A stretch of DNA of 64,000 nucleotides from Pipra filicauda. Taxonomy: Eukaryota; Chordata; Aves; Passeriformes; Pipridae. Position numbers and translations under genes: made by a program. Shown piece by piece: positions 38,501 to 50,164 of this stretch. Location of the stretch: assembly GCF_003945595.2 (NCBI RefSeq), contig NW_024104318.1:1054001-1118000 (forward strand), written 5' to 3'. Each line of letters begins with the position of its first letter. Position 1 is the first letter of the stretch. Below the pieces are notes generated by a model. That model saw nothing but the letters and a program-made list of their open reading frames with translations. It had not been told where the DNA came from and made no database searches.

Positions 38501-40499
38501 TTTTGGTCAAAAGACAGAAACGGTCAAAAAGAACACTAGATTCAGGCAGCTATGATTTTTCTGACAAATATCTGTTACAAGTCTGAACTCAGATATGAAT
38601 CTTAATGTCATGACTGGTTCTTGCCTGCTTGTCAGACCGAAGTAAAAGAATGCTTTTACTTGCTGAAAAGTTCAAACTCTGGTCTGCACCCATTTCTAAC
38701 AAAATAATGAATTACATATATGAACTCAAGCCCCTAATTATGTTTATCCTCTCACTTCACCCTTCCTCACATACCTGGTTAGACTTGTTTGGTATGTTTT
38801 CTTGTGATTCCACAACAAACAGTACAGTACAGTAACAGACTGTGTCAAGCCACAAGTGTGTGTTATATTCTTCCTATCACCCCATAGCAGGTGCTGAGCA
38901 CATCTCCTGCTGTGATCCTGCAGAAAGCAAACATCAGTCTGTGCTTCTATTCCCTACTTTTCTTCCCATTCCAGGGTCACAGTACACCCTTTTGTGAAAA
39001 GACAAGGCTGCTCAATGAGAGCCCACTGCGATTTTTGGAAGCAGGAACCTTATGTGATGCATGCTGTACTCCCTTCTTGTAGCAGGGGCACAAGCGTGTT
39101 CAGGGTCTCCAACCTGACAATCCATTGCAAATGCATTCCCAGCTAAAGAGGTGAACTCAATACAACATGCACTTTGAACAACTGATTTATCAGGACTTGT
39201 TTTTTTTTATCAAAGAGAGTTCAGAAGGGAAAAAAAATAGACTGTGAGCAAGCTTATGAAGTGCAAATGATTTAAACAAAATGGCTAGGAAAAACCTTCC
39301 TTGTAACAAACTCAATAATGAATTAATGCTCAGATTTGTGTTGTCTAAAATTAGGCCTTCCAAAAATCCAAAGGATATGAGGATCAGAGCACTTCTAATT
39401 GAAGGTGAAACATTTGAAAATATCATGGTGGGAGACATAGCTAAATGTGTTTCTTTTCTTCCTAATTTATGAGCTTAATATTCTTAAGGCCATTTGTGTG
39501 GCTATGGTGACCCTAACCAATGGCAAAAGTGAAAAGAAAACAGAAGAAAAGGAAATTAAGGAGCACAGGGGGAAAAAAACCAAGCAGGTCCTCAGCACTG
39601 GTAAATTGCTGGAGGTCTGTTATCTTCTGCTTACCATGAGACAGCCGCTGACAGTCAGACAGTGGGAGAGGAGGACAAGAAAAGAGTTCATCCATTTCAG
39701 GGCTTGCCAAACAATCCTACCACCTTGTGTAACCGAGCACTTCTTACTCCGGCTCCCCACAGTTTGTGTACATTCAGCTTTTTATTTTCAAGTGTTTCCT
39801 TCACCAGTCTCTGCAAAGCCCACTCCATCCCACCCCCAATTTTCAAACCCAGGGAACTGATGTGGGAGGGAGAGAGCACATTACCCTTTGTTGTGGGTTT
39901 CTCCCTACAGAGAAACCACTTTAGCAGGTGGTAGTACACTGGACCTTTTCTTTTTTTCTTTCTTTTTCATTTTTTTTTCCCCTCTGATGCTAAGCATGAT
40001 TTACAGGTCTGAGTTATTATTTATCATTATTCATTTTCTGTCACCAGTGCATTGAAGGTTAATAGAAATGCCAGCATGCTCACTGATTTACTTAGTAAAA
40101 TATTTGTTCCAAGGTTTAGGTCAGATGATTGGTGTCTGAGCGAGCTTCAGGTTTATGCATTATGAAAAGCAAGCTGACTTGACCTTGAGCCACTAGCACT
40201 AGCACTATATATTACTTTAGTGGAGTGACCTTCAGAGACCTAAGACACACTAGATGTATTCAACACATGTTTTCTTCTCCCATACTACTGACATTGTATA
40301 CATTCCAGCTGAACTTATGTAATGTAAGATGATACTCACTTTTCATCTAATGAATTTGAGTAGGATGACACATTCAACTAAAACCCCCCACCTTGGAGGT
40401 AACAAACTACCTCTGAATCCCAGATGGACTGAGACTCAGCAAGTACTTCAGGCTAATTGACACACTTTGTCACACAGAGCATCCAGTTCACCAACCCAT
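35556..40499. other. AT-rich non-coding stretch
   Basis: No gene recognised. The 137-codon plus frame at 39447-39860 has no domain and overlaps comparable frames on both strands. A pyrimidine-rich tract (ctttttttctttctttttc type) lies at 39943-39985. The part 40020-40170 is more complex and could be conserved, but I cannot show it. Confidence 0.5.
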
Positions 40500-40565
40500 A
40501 CAGGATGTAGAGGGCCTAATTCCGAGATTCACCACCCTGATACGAGTCAGGAATCCAATGTGCAT
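40500..40565. repeat. possible fossil amniote repeat
   Basis: The run gggcctaattccgagattc, then caccctgatacgagtcagga, resembles the repeat words GGGCCTGATTCTGATCTC and GTAAATCAGGAG found in old archosaur/turtle interspersed repeats. Short and worn, low certainty. Confidence 0.3.
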
Positions 40566-40989
40566 GGGATTAAGTGAGAAAAACATAAAGCCCATGGGTG
40601 AAAATTCACAAACTGGCAGGATTTATGCCTGGATTATGATACCACTTAATATCTGAGTTAAATAATCAGCTGGCATAATCCAGCCCTACATGCCCCCTCT
40701 TTCTTTCCTGTGTATATGGACTCCTTAGTGTGGCTTGATGTTGCCAGACAAGAATAAACATATGCAAACAATGGTTTCAGAAACTATTTCCTTACCCTTG
40801 ATTTTCACATTGGCCCAGTGTTCTTTCTATTCTCACTTGTGCAACAGTATTTAAGTATCTTCAGATGATTTCTTTTTGTTCTATTTTTCAAACAAACAAT
40901 GACCACTATAACCAAAATGAAAAATCTTAACAATGCTGAGATTTAACATTATTAATTTGAAAGGCTCTCAGTTTGTTGTCAGCTACACT

Positions 40990-41075
40990 GGGACAAAGCC
41001 AGACTAATTCCAGAGTCTTTAGTGGATCTACTCCAGATTTACATCAGCAAAAATAAGACCAGGATTTGGCACAAT
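40990..41075. repeat. fossil amniote repeat fragment
   Basis: The words ctactccagatttacatcag and aagaccaggatttggcac match the pattern CTCCAGATTTACACCAG ... GAACAGAATTTGGC of an ancient repeat frequent in bird, crocodilian and turtle genomes. Ends are not defined. Confidence 0.45.
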
Positions 41076-44000
41076 ATCAGTATGTATTTTTTTCCAGCTT
41101 CACTTTAATTCTTCCCAGGTATCAACCAGAGAAATATCATCCCTAAGAAGAATTAAAAGCAGAACCTTTTGCCTCCATACCCTATTAGGACAGAAACACC
41201 TTCTTAATTTTTCACTTCCCCCATACATGACATTTTGAGATAGCTGAGATTTATATAGGCAGATTTGGCAGCCTTTTCATATTTACTTACACTCAGAGAT
41301 AAATCAAATCCAGGGCACTCTCTCCAAGAACAAGTTATTTGTTAGCTGACTAAGTATGTGTTAGTGGATCAGACATAGGAAAGGTATTTCTATTATAACT
41401 GTGTTGTTTGGCTATGATTTACTGTGGTACATGATATTATTTTTCATTCTTGATTATACAGTGTATTCTCTTATTGTCTTACGTATTTCAACATAGTTAC
41501 TGGAAAGGGCAGAGGGGGAGGGAGGTGGTTTGGTGTTTGACATATTAACTGAAGGAAAGAAACTGAGCCCCATCAGCAGGAGGAGAGAAAATTTAATCCT
41601 GCTGTACAGTCAGGAGCAATTAACCTCACCTGTGCTCTGCCAAGAAAAAAAGGCACCTCAAGAGAAAACATGGGTGAAGTTTAAATTTTTTACTTGATAT
41701 TTACATTAATCCTGCAAAAGTCCTTGAAACGAAAATGTTTAAACACTCTGAGTAGTAACTTAACACCCTTCTACCCTCCACTCTGAAGAACTGGATGACT
41801 ATAAGACCATTATATTCTGACGATGTACTAATTCTTTTCTTATACTTGGTTCTTACCTCAGAGTAGCGGATTCCTCTGCCATAAGCAGAGTTAAAATTTC
41901 CTCAAGATCACATCTTTTTCATCTTTCATTGAAGCTAACATTGTTTTTTCAACCAGAGAAACACAGGACTGCTGATTCCAAGAATTCAAATTGTGGTGAG
42001 TTACTCCTCTTTTAAAATAAAACATGAAAAAATTTATGACTTCTGTAGCAACACTAGAAGGGATCTTGTGGAGAGGCACAGGATTGGTTGGATTTGAAGC
42101 TTTCCTTCAACAGCTAAGAAAGTGAAAGCTATTATAAACCTAATATTACGTCCAAAGGCAGAATTTTGGTGATGATGCATAATCTCGTAATAAGACTATC
42201 ATAGATGCACATCCTCTTTAGTGGAGAATTGTGTAAAATAAAACAAATTGAAGCATTCATTAATATATATCCTTTAGCTCTCCAAGGAGCCTACACCATC
42301 AGCATCAACAGACGTGTTAACATCATATCCCATAACTTAGCTGGTACAAAGTCTGGTGCTTTGGTAGACAACAGTCCCTACGTGCTGCAGTAGACAGCAT
42401 TATACACACATGCCTCAATTTCCCCTTTCTTTTTCTTCAGCAAGACTTATGTACCTCCTCTTTTCAGCCAAAGATAGGCTTAGCTTACGGTACATGCTCG
42501 GTTTTGCTGTTATAAGTAACTAGCGTCCTCTTGATTAACCTGTTCTGTGTTTCCTTCTCCCCTGGATCAGTTTCCTGCAGTTTCAAGAGCATTATTCTGA
42601 TCTAGAAAGACTCAGAAAAGTAGAAAGGTATATATACCAAGAACCAAAACATTTTTAAGCACGCCTATCTACCAAAGCCATAAAGTATGATAGATGCTTT
42701 AAAGCTAAATGAATGTTAGTCTGGCTGCTGAAGACACCACAGAAGATAAAACACTCCTCTCAATAACAGAAATGCTAGAGAGAAACTCATATCCTGTGCA
42801 CTCATCCCATATTATTTACTGTTTCTATTAAAGCCATTCAGAAAAATCCCTTCAGAAACAGTGCTGTATGAACTCACATGAAAAGTCACTGCCCTCCCAA
42901 GCTCGTGCTCCAAAGAGAATAATATTAGTTCCTCAGTTCCAAGTTAAGTACCTAATGAAGGTCAGGTTTTCAAACCCTCAGAATCAATTTTTGTTATATG
43001 TACAATCAAATTTCAAAGATCTAGATATGCTGAACTAATAAGACTTTTTTTTAATCATCTATCCTCCCCTGCCCACCCTTCCCTTCCCTCCTTTGCCCAC
43101 CATCAGCCTGGCTTCTTAATTAGCTGCATGATAGAGAACTGAGCTTCAGAAAAAATCTGTCATTGTTTGGACATGATGGGCCCTACTGACAAGTTAGATC
43201 TAAGAAATGCAAACAGTGATACAGCAAAAGAGGATCTTAGGTAAAAGGCAGAGAAAACCCAACTCTGATATGAATGGCAGCTTATTAGACCTAAAGGAAA
43301 GAGGAGGAGTATGTTTAAAAATTTACATGATTATGTAAATCAGTCAGCCAGTAACGAAAACAAGTAACTGAAAATCACATTAATTATATTGATGTCTGTG
43401 AAACTCTTTCATCTACCTACTGAAGCTGAATTCTTTCCCCTTCCCCACCTTCCCATTTCTCTGCATTGCATTACTCCATTAACACCACTATGTTTGTGAT
43501 TCAGACATAGAACACTGTACTTTTGAATACCTCAAGCTTGATCCAAAAGGATGCTTTCATGATGAAAACTTGATCATTATTGCATAAAATCAGCCCAAGT
43601 TCATTAAGTTATAATGTACACTTCCAATGGTCTCAGTGGTAAATAGCCATAAGAGCTTGGAATTTTAGTGTGCAACTTTAAGTAACAGATAAAAACACAT
43701 AATACCCTGACACAAACAGGATAAAATTAGATAATATCTCCCATCTTGAGCTAAACCAAGGTGCTGAAGTCATTGGATTCTGCACTTCACTTCTGCAAAA
43801 AGCTATTTTCAGACATTTAGAGGATAAAGGAGCAACAATATCTAAGTAAGTAGTGCCATTATTTTACCCTGCATTTGCCTTTCAGGACTACAAAATATCT
43901 CAAGGATTTTCACTTCTTTCTTTAGTAATCATTAAAATATACCTAGCAAAATGTTTGCTCAAAGCCATTTAAGAATAAAATAAAAACACCTCCTGCATTT

Positions 44001-44929
44001 TTGTTAGAAGTGCAAGAGATGATACAAGACATCTTCGGTAATATTAATTGCTTTTTGACAACTCACCCTCCTGAATAACTGGAAATCTGTTACTTGTTTC
44101 AAGAACAGTAGTTGTTCACTTAGCCATAAGTTTCTTACAGTAATATCAATTATATTGGCAGTTAAAATAAAAAAACTGAGTTATTGGGGTGGCATTGCAG
44201 ATGGTAGTGGGTAAATTAAGCTCATTTAACTTGACATTTCATGTTAAGTCACTTTTCTTGTTTAAAAAGTTCACTTAACCAGGGAACTGAATTTCCCTGT
44301 AATGGAGGTCAGTAGAAATTCTGCCGACCAAATAGCAATATTACCTGCTAGAGCACTCTTTCCAGACTAAATCAAATTAATTTTACCTTTATACTTGAAA
44401 TCATTCGCACAGGGAAAACACTGCCGCTTCCTGTCTGTTGGAGAGAAAGAACGCACTGAATTATCTGAGGCATGAGAACAGTGAAGTACTTTCACCAGAA
44501 ATGCAGAAGCAGAGAAAAGAAAATGATGACAGCAAGACCGCTGAATGGCTACAGAGTTGACCACAAAGATTCTGCCAAAATCTTACTGCTACCTTTTCAA
44601 AAACTCCTGTGAGCAGAAAAAGGGGCATCATTTGGAGCAAAACTGAGTTTAATTTATCTACGCTGTATTTTAACCGAGGAAGTATTGTTTAAACATAGCT
44701 CCTTGTTTTCAAGCCTTGCTGGGCCACAGAGCAGAAACAGGATATCGTTCTTAATGAGATGTGAAACAGATGGTCTCTCCCCTCAATAATACTGAATTTC
44801 CATTGCCCTTTCTTACAGACAATCTTCAAGTGCTTAAGAAGACCTTAAAAACGCGTTAATACACACACCACCTTTGCGAGGTGAGTGTTCTCTGTCCCTC
44901 TGGCCTGGGGGAGCCATGATGACAGACAA
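41076..44929. other. non-coding stretch
   Basis: No gene, RNA or young transposon recognised. The part 41500-41660 (gagggaggtggtttgg, then caattaacctcacctg) is of higher complexity. Frames are all short. Confidence 0.5.
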
Positions 44930-45015
44930 TGATTTCCCAGCAGTCACTCAGCAGCATCCCTGTAGCAGAGCTTGGAAGGGAACCCAGCTCTCCCAGCTTT
45001 GCACCACTGCACGCT
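44930..45015 (-). mobile_element. MIR-like SINE fragment, reversed
   Basis: Plus-strand words in order: GATTTCCCAGCAGTCACTC, GTAGCAGAGCTTGG, GAACCCAGCTCTCCCAGC and ACCACTGCACGC. They follow the reverse complement of the 5' tRNA-related half of MIR (TTGCCCAAGGTCACACAG, GTGGCAGAGCTGGGATTC, GAACCCAGGTCTGTCTGAC, CCACTGCGCT). The B-box equivalent lies near the GAACCC word, here decayed. The overlapping 81-codon frame (44874-45119) is therefore repeat-derived, not a gene. Confidence 0.65.
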
Positions 45016-45119
45016 TGGGCTTTGCACACCACAGATCACTCCCACTCCTGCCATTCTTCCTGGTAAGACACTGCGCTGTATATCCAAAATCTGAAAGCCT
45101 TTGTTCCTTAAAAGCTTGA

Positions 45120-45330
45120 TTGAACTAATTATGGCTCTATTGTCATGGTCTGAAACAACGTAGAGACACAGCAGACAGTTTCTGGTTTTAAGTATGGTAA
45201 ATGTCAGTGTTTATGTTTTTGTTAGCTGTCCTAATTATCGTGTGTCCTCTAAAATTCTCTGTTGTAATTACCACTCACCATACTGACACCTACTGCTAAG
45301 GAGGGAGCTGATCAGCTGCAGGATTTCTTT
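45120..45330. other. candidate conserved non-coding block
   Basis: High-complexity stretch with GTCATGGTCTGAAACAACG, CCTAATTATCGTGTG, TTGTAATTACCACTC and GAGCTGATCAGCTGCAGG (an AGCTGATCAGCT palindrome). Reads like conserved regulatory DNA. No coding frame. Unverified. Confidence 0.25.
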
Positions 45331-46179
45331 ATTCCTGGACCCAGCCAACAAACTGCATGTGACACCAACAGATGTTTCTGGTTTTAAAACAGTGGGAACT
45401 TCATGAACTGTTTTCCCCAACCTCCCAGGAGTAAATGCCACCATAGTTGAAAACTTGGAAACATTTGTCAGGCTCTGAACAAAGCTGTGAACGAATGCTA
45501 CAGTAATTTACTACTTCTATAGCCCATTTTTTTAAAAAAAAGAAAGGACGAGACTACAGAAAAGACCATTAGCAAAAGCAGTACTGTGGGGGTTTTGCCA
45601 GTACAGGCTTTGTGCTATCCACATCTGTATTACAGCACATGGAGAAACAGCTAAGGAGAATATCACTCTAGAGAGTGTTTGTAACTTGGTGTCTTTTGTA
45701 AGGGAATGCCCATTAACTCACAAGGCTGTTCTGAATTGTTTGCAGCATAAAGGGAATAGCTTGGCTCAGATTCCATAGCTGTAACAGTACAGGGAGAGGG
45801 AAGAAAAAAATCAATAAGTTCAGTGTAAGCAAGTCAGAGCAACCTTTAAAATAATAAGACAAATCAATTTATTTCACAAATGTCTTTATTTCCAAATGCC
45901 ATTGTTTGGTACTTTCTGCTGTCATTGCCCATGACATTTGAGAAAACTTGGCTCTTAGTCATTTAGGTGCAGCAGAAATTATCATGTAACAGCCATGTGA
46001 AAAGATTATACATTCACCACGGTGCAGATCTGCTGTAACAACCTTGTCCTATGGGGTAAAGAGTGTTTAGGAGGCGGGGGAAGGCAAGAAAGACAAGTTT
46101 TAAATATGGACAGAAAAGCCCTACTTTATTGCTATATACAATGAAAAGTAATTATAGAGAAAAATGAAAGCTGCTTCTT

Positions 46180-46340
46180 GCTGTTAGCAGGAAGAATAAG
46201 GGAATTCTCTTCCTTTTTAAAGCTTGGAGTCCATTTTGATATAATTGGTTCCAGAATTATTTATGACATTAATTGCTGCATTATCGACTGCCTGTCAGCT
46301 CTTCTGGCAGTTAGTCCATCTTTCTTACCACAGAAAGCCA
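46180..46340. other. candidate conserved non-coding block
   Basis: Contains TTGATATAATTGG, TGACATTAATTGCTGCATT and ATCGACTGCCTGTCAGC. This is a dense mix of TAAT/ATTA and TGTCA-type words with retained CpG. The overlapping 63-codon frame is probably chance. Unverified. Confidence 0.25.
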
Positions 46341-48335
46341 GCTCAGCCCAAACTAGACTGACAAGCTAATTATACCCATCTTCCCCTTCAATGACAAATG
46401 CTGCTCATCGGAAACCTTTCTAGAAATAAGCTTTCATTCTTTCCCCTTTTTCCTGAGCCAGACACAACCGATATCTCAAGGTACAGATCACAGCTGAAAC
46501 TCTGCTCACAGGGCTATTAGCTCTGAACATCTCACTTGAGCCAAAAAACCTAAGCATCTTATGTTATCAAACTGTATGTCATTCCCTGATGCTAGTTTTC
46601 AGTGGATGTGCACTGGGCCATAGCTGTCACTCAGAGCTGTGGCAGATGGAAGAAACCTGACTGCATTAGCTGGGCCCTTCTTAACAGCTGAGGCAGGACT
46701 CTGACAGCCATTCCAAGGCTCAGAAGAAAGACTTTGTATTTCCCTCATGTAAATTTCTAGAATCAATATTTTACAGCTTTTATTTCCCTTTATTCCACAA
46801 ATGGAGGGTGACATTGCCCAGAAAAAAAAGTATTCCTTTAGAGTAAGGAAACTGGGAGTATTGCTTTGAGGGGAAAAACATCCTGGAAATGAGGGGAAAT
46901 TCCAGAGGAAAAGAAATTACATGGTCAACACAACACTGTCACCTCCATTGGAGCCCAGGATCACATTAAAGCAGCCTGTTGCCCTGGATGCTCACCTGTT
47001 CAGGGATGCTGTGCCGTTGTGCTGCTGTAAACTCTTATGCACCACACAACTCAAAGCCAGTTCCTCTCTTCCATTTTCCAACATTTTATATATATAAATA
47101 TTTATTATATTTTGTTTCTGTATGTTATTTGCAACTGTAAGAGATTTAAGCATCTCTGGGTTAGTTTGGGTGTTTGTTTCTTTTTTTCTTTTTTTTTATT
47201 TTAAGGATTAGACCTTAGAACACCCACACTATGATAATTCTTACCAGATTTGGGTCCTGTTTATGTAGAGGCCAGAGCAGTAAAAATTATGATCATCACA
47301 ACACCAACTTCATATGCCCTTCTCAGCATCTATTTATTTGCCCTCCAGTTCACTTCTTTGTCTGTTGAAGAATTCAAAATGGATGTAGTGGCTGGTAAGA
47401 GGAAAAAGACCCAGTATCTCTTCTGAATGGAAACAACCATATACGTACCATATATATACTATGTACACAGTGAATCTCAGTCTCGCTTTTTCAGAACAAG
47501 GTTCAGCATTACAACTCCTATTAGCAGACACCCCCTCACAGGTAGTCTCCAAATAAAACCCAAATACTGAATTATACCTCTGCCTAGGTGAAGTCATTTC
47601 AGATCAGAGGCAAGAGATGTGCTGGCAGTACAACGCAAGATAGCTAATCTTACCACTACCTAAACCTGCCATCCAATGCACTCAGTCTGACAGCTATCAG
47701 CAGCCAAAATTTACTGGGATTGTACTACGCATTTCAACTAAATAAAACTGAGGTCAGTGTTTCAGCAGGCCTGTAGTGAAAAATGGCCATGGACATTGCA
47801 ATTGCTGTGTTAACTTTTCATTTTATGCAACAGCACAGTAAGAAGTTATACGGACTTAAAAAAATGGTAAGAAAGCCAGTTAAAATGACCACAGGGCTGC
47901 CTTGATTTTCATCCTGTCCTTTCGTATCCTTATTTCAGAAAATACTTGCAGTCCCTTGCTTGAACTGAACAGGCTCCTGGTGTTGGGTTTTTTTTTTTTG
48001 TGAATACCAAGTTGACAAGCAAAGTGATGGTTGTACTTAAGAGTTTCGTGCTTTTTACACTTTTTCTAGGTAAATTCTATGGGAAAAGCAGCAGACAAAT
48101 TGAGTCTGAAGCTTTACAAATTGGCTACTTAAACCACTCCACACCTATAAATTGTGTAGTGCTGTAGGTTATCTTTCTTTATACACTATCCTTCATGACA
48201 ACAGGACCTAGAGGAGAGAACTGAGACCTGATAAACAGATTAACTACATGCTAAAATATTACGGAGCAAGTAAGAAGCAAGGAAGATAAGTAAACCATGT
48301 GCTCAGTAGATGATACAGTAATATTTGTGTCAGTA
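46341..48335. other. non-coding stretch
   Basis: No gene or transposon recognised. A TATATATATAAATATTTATTATAT patch lies at about 47088-47110, and T-rich runs at about 47180 and 47990. Confidence 0.5.
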
Positions 48336-48395
48336 TTTTGTGCTTTTCTGTTCACTTTTTTTTTTTGTGCTTTTCTGTTCACTTGTGAACAGAAA
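48336..48395. repeat. exact 22-bp direct repeat ending in a palindrome
   Basis: The 22 bases at 48336-48357 recur without change at 48363-48384, separated by five T. The core word is GTGCTTTTCTGTTCACTT. The second copy runs into GTGAACAGAAA, forming a perfect inverted repeat with 11-base arms (48372-48382 and 48385-48395) around a 2-base centre. Identity suggests a recent duplication. Confidence 0.85.
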
Positions 48396-48466
48396 GCTAC
48401 TGCATTTATGGGATTCCCAAAATTTTGAATAGATATGAAATATTTCCCTGGTACTTTGAAAAGACA

Positions 48467-48958
48467 AAGACCCAGGGAACTACAGGCTAGTCAGTCTTGC
48501 CTCTTTGCTTGACAAAATCATGGAGCAGATCCTCCTTGAAACTACGCTGAGGCACATAGGAAATAAGGTGATTTGTGACAGCCCATATGATTTCACCAAG
48601 GACAAATTGTGCCTGAAAATGTTGATGGCCTTCTGTGATGGGATGGTTAAAAGAAGAGCAAGAGACATCATCTACCTGGGCTTGTGCAAAGCACTGGACA
48701 CTGTCCTGCATGGCATCTGTGTTTGGAGAGACATGGATTTGACGGATGGGCCACTTGGTCATAAGGGAATTGGTCGGATGGTTGCAATCAAAGAGTTGTG
48801 GTCAACAGCTCAATGTTGGAGACCATCGGTGAGTGGCATTCCTTGGGTCAGTATTGGGATCAGTGCTGTTTAATAATTTTGTCAGCAACATTGACAGTGA
48901 AACTGAGTGCACTTTAGGGTCCCTTCTAACCCAAATCATTCCATGATTCTATGATTTT
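48467..48958 (+). mobile_element. CR1 LINE, internally deleted
   Basis: Starts in the reverse transcriptase coding part: GNYRLVSLASLLDKIMEQIL, then a degenerate FTKDKLCLKMLMAF block and IIYLGLCKALDTV, where CR1 usually has the catalytic YLD/CKAFDTV segment. The aspartate after YL is replaced by glycine. Then follow QCWRPSVSGIP, a worn version of the RPVTSG-PQGS block, and NIDSETECTL. At about 48915 the sequence jumps straight into the CR1 3' end (gggtcccttctaacccaaat, then ATTCCATGATTCTATGATT). The rest of ORF2, including the FADD box, is missing. The copy has both a truncated 5' end and a large internal deletion. Confidence 0.9.
48480..48873 (+). pseudogene. CR1 reverse transcriptase fingers/palm remnant
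   Basis: A plus-strand frame carries the N-terminal part of the CR1 polymerase from NYRLVSL to the SGIP region and stops at 48873. Another frame continues to ECTL. A stretch of about 20-25 residues is shortened between YLGLCKALDTV and QCWRPS. The first catalytic aspartate position reads glycine. Not functional. Confidence 0.85.
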
Positions 48959-50140
48959 TGTACAATTTTCAGAATCAGAGCGGCTGTGACAGCAGGATCT
49001 CTTGTAAAGTTAGGAAATGTAAACATGGTGATTTCACTTTGATTCACAAAAGTATGTGCAATATATTCTATTTCTGCATACTTTGTAAGGTAATTTTAGT
49101 TCCAGATCATGATCATATTAAACACAAATAAAACTAGAGTGAAAACAAATGACTACTCATGTGCTTGAAGTAAACTCTGTGAGATGTAAATTGTTTATAA
49201 ATTCAGCAAGATTCCTTTTTTTTCCTCAGTACTTGGCATTCTGAGAGCATGTAAACCACCAGGAAGTGATTATTAATGCAACGTATTATAACTCTGCTGA
49301 CCAACCCTAGACTTTTTTTCCTTATCATTTATCATTTTTTTCTATCATCTTACTGATCATAGTTCAGCGTAGCTGATAGAAAATTGCCTACTTTTTTTTT
49401 TATATTCCACTATTGCAGTGGTCTTTACACAGCTTATTCACATTAAGCACTAAACATGTGTGCAGAACACTAAATATTCTGAAAGAGAAAAATTTGTTTT
49501 CCTGTAAAACCATCAGTAAATATATAAAGTAATACTCAGCCTGTCAGCATTTCTGCCCAATAACATAATGAGGTGATAAGTTACTTCAAGAGCACTAAGA
49601 ATAATAGCCTACTGGGCTTTAATTTGTTGAGGTTAAATGAATAGCCTTATGCTTTAAAAGAGTACCTTCTACCACCAAAATCAGTGTTAGCTTTAAGGAC
49701 TCATTGACAGCTGAAATAAAGTTGCTAGGGCTTGTATACTGCTGACCTTGATAGCTTTTTAGTTTAAAACATTTTAAAGGTACATGTACAACAACATTGG
49801 TGAGGGAGAAAAAAAAGAATACAAATGCCAGGAGATCTAACAGAAGCAAGATGCATTTGGTTTTGACTTCTAATTAATCAAGATAACATCTCTTTCAGCC
49901 ATTAGACAGTAAAATCAATAACTTTGGCAGTCTGACTGCCACTTAGACTTATACACCAACACCTATTATTGGCAAAACTGTGATGTATTTAACCATTTCA
50001 TCCTTTATTATATTAAAAAAGGTAACCAGTCACTGTGAGAGAGTACAGGAAAAAGTCCATCACCACAGTATGTTACTACCTATTCACTGGCATATTTCCC
50101 ACAAAGTGTACCCCCAGATGATCCTCGGTGAAACCTTTCG
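48959..50140. other. AT-rich non-coding stretch
   Basis: No gene or mobile element recognised. A T9 run lies at about 49392. Confidence 0.55.
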
Positions 50141-50164
50141 CTGCTCCTTTCACTGCTCCTTTCC
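50141..50164 (+). repeat. 12-bp tandem duplication
   Basis: ctgctcctttca followed by ctgctcctttcc, two near-identical 12-base units. Minor tandem duplication. Confidence 0.7.

Noticed and set aside
39447..39860. 137-codon plus-strand frame
   Set aside because: The charged stretch comes from a purine-rich low-complexity segment, and frames of similar length lie on the opposite strand. Not coding by any visible sign.
40628..40684. Inverted words ctggattatg / cataatccag 35 bases apart
   Set aside because: Ten-base arms with a long loop are expected by chance several times in a window this size.
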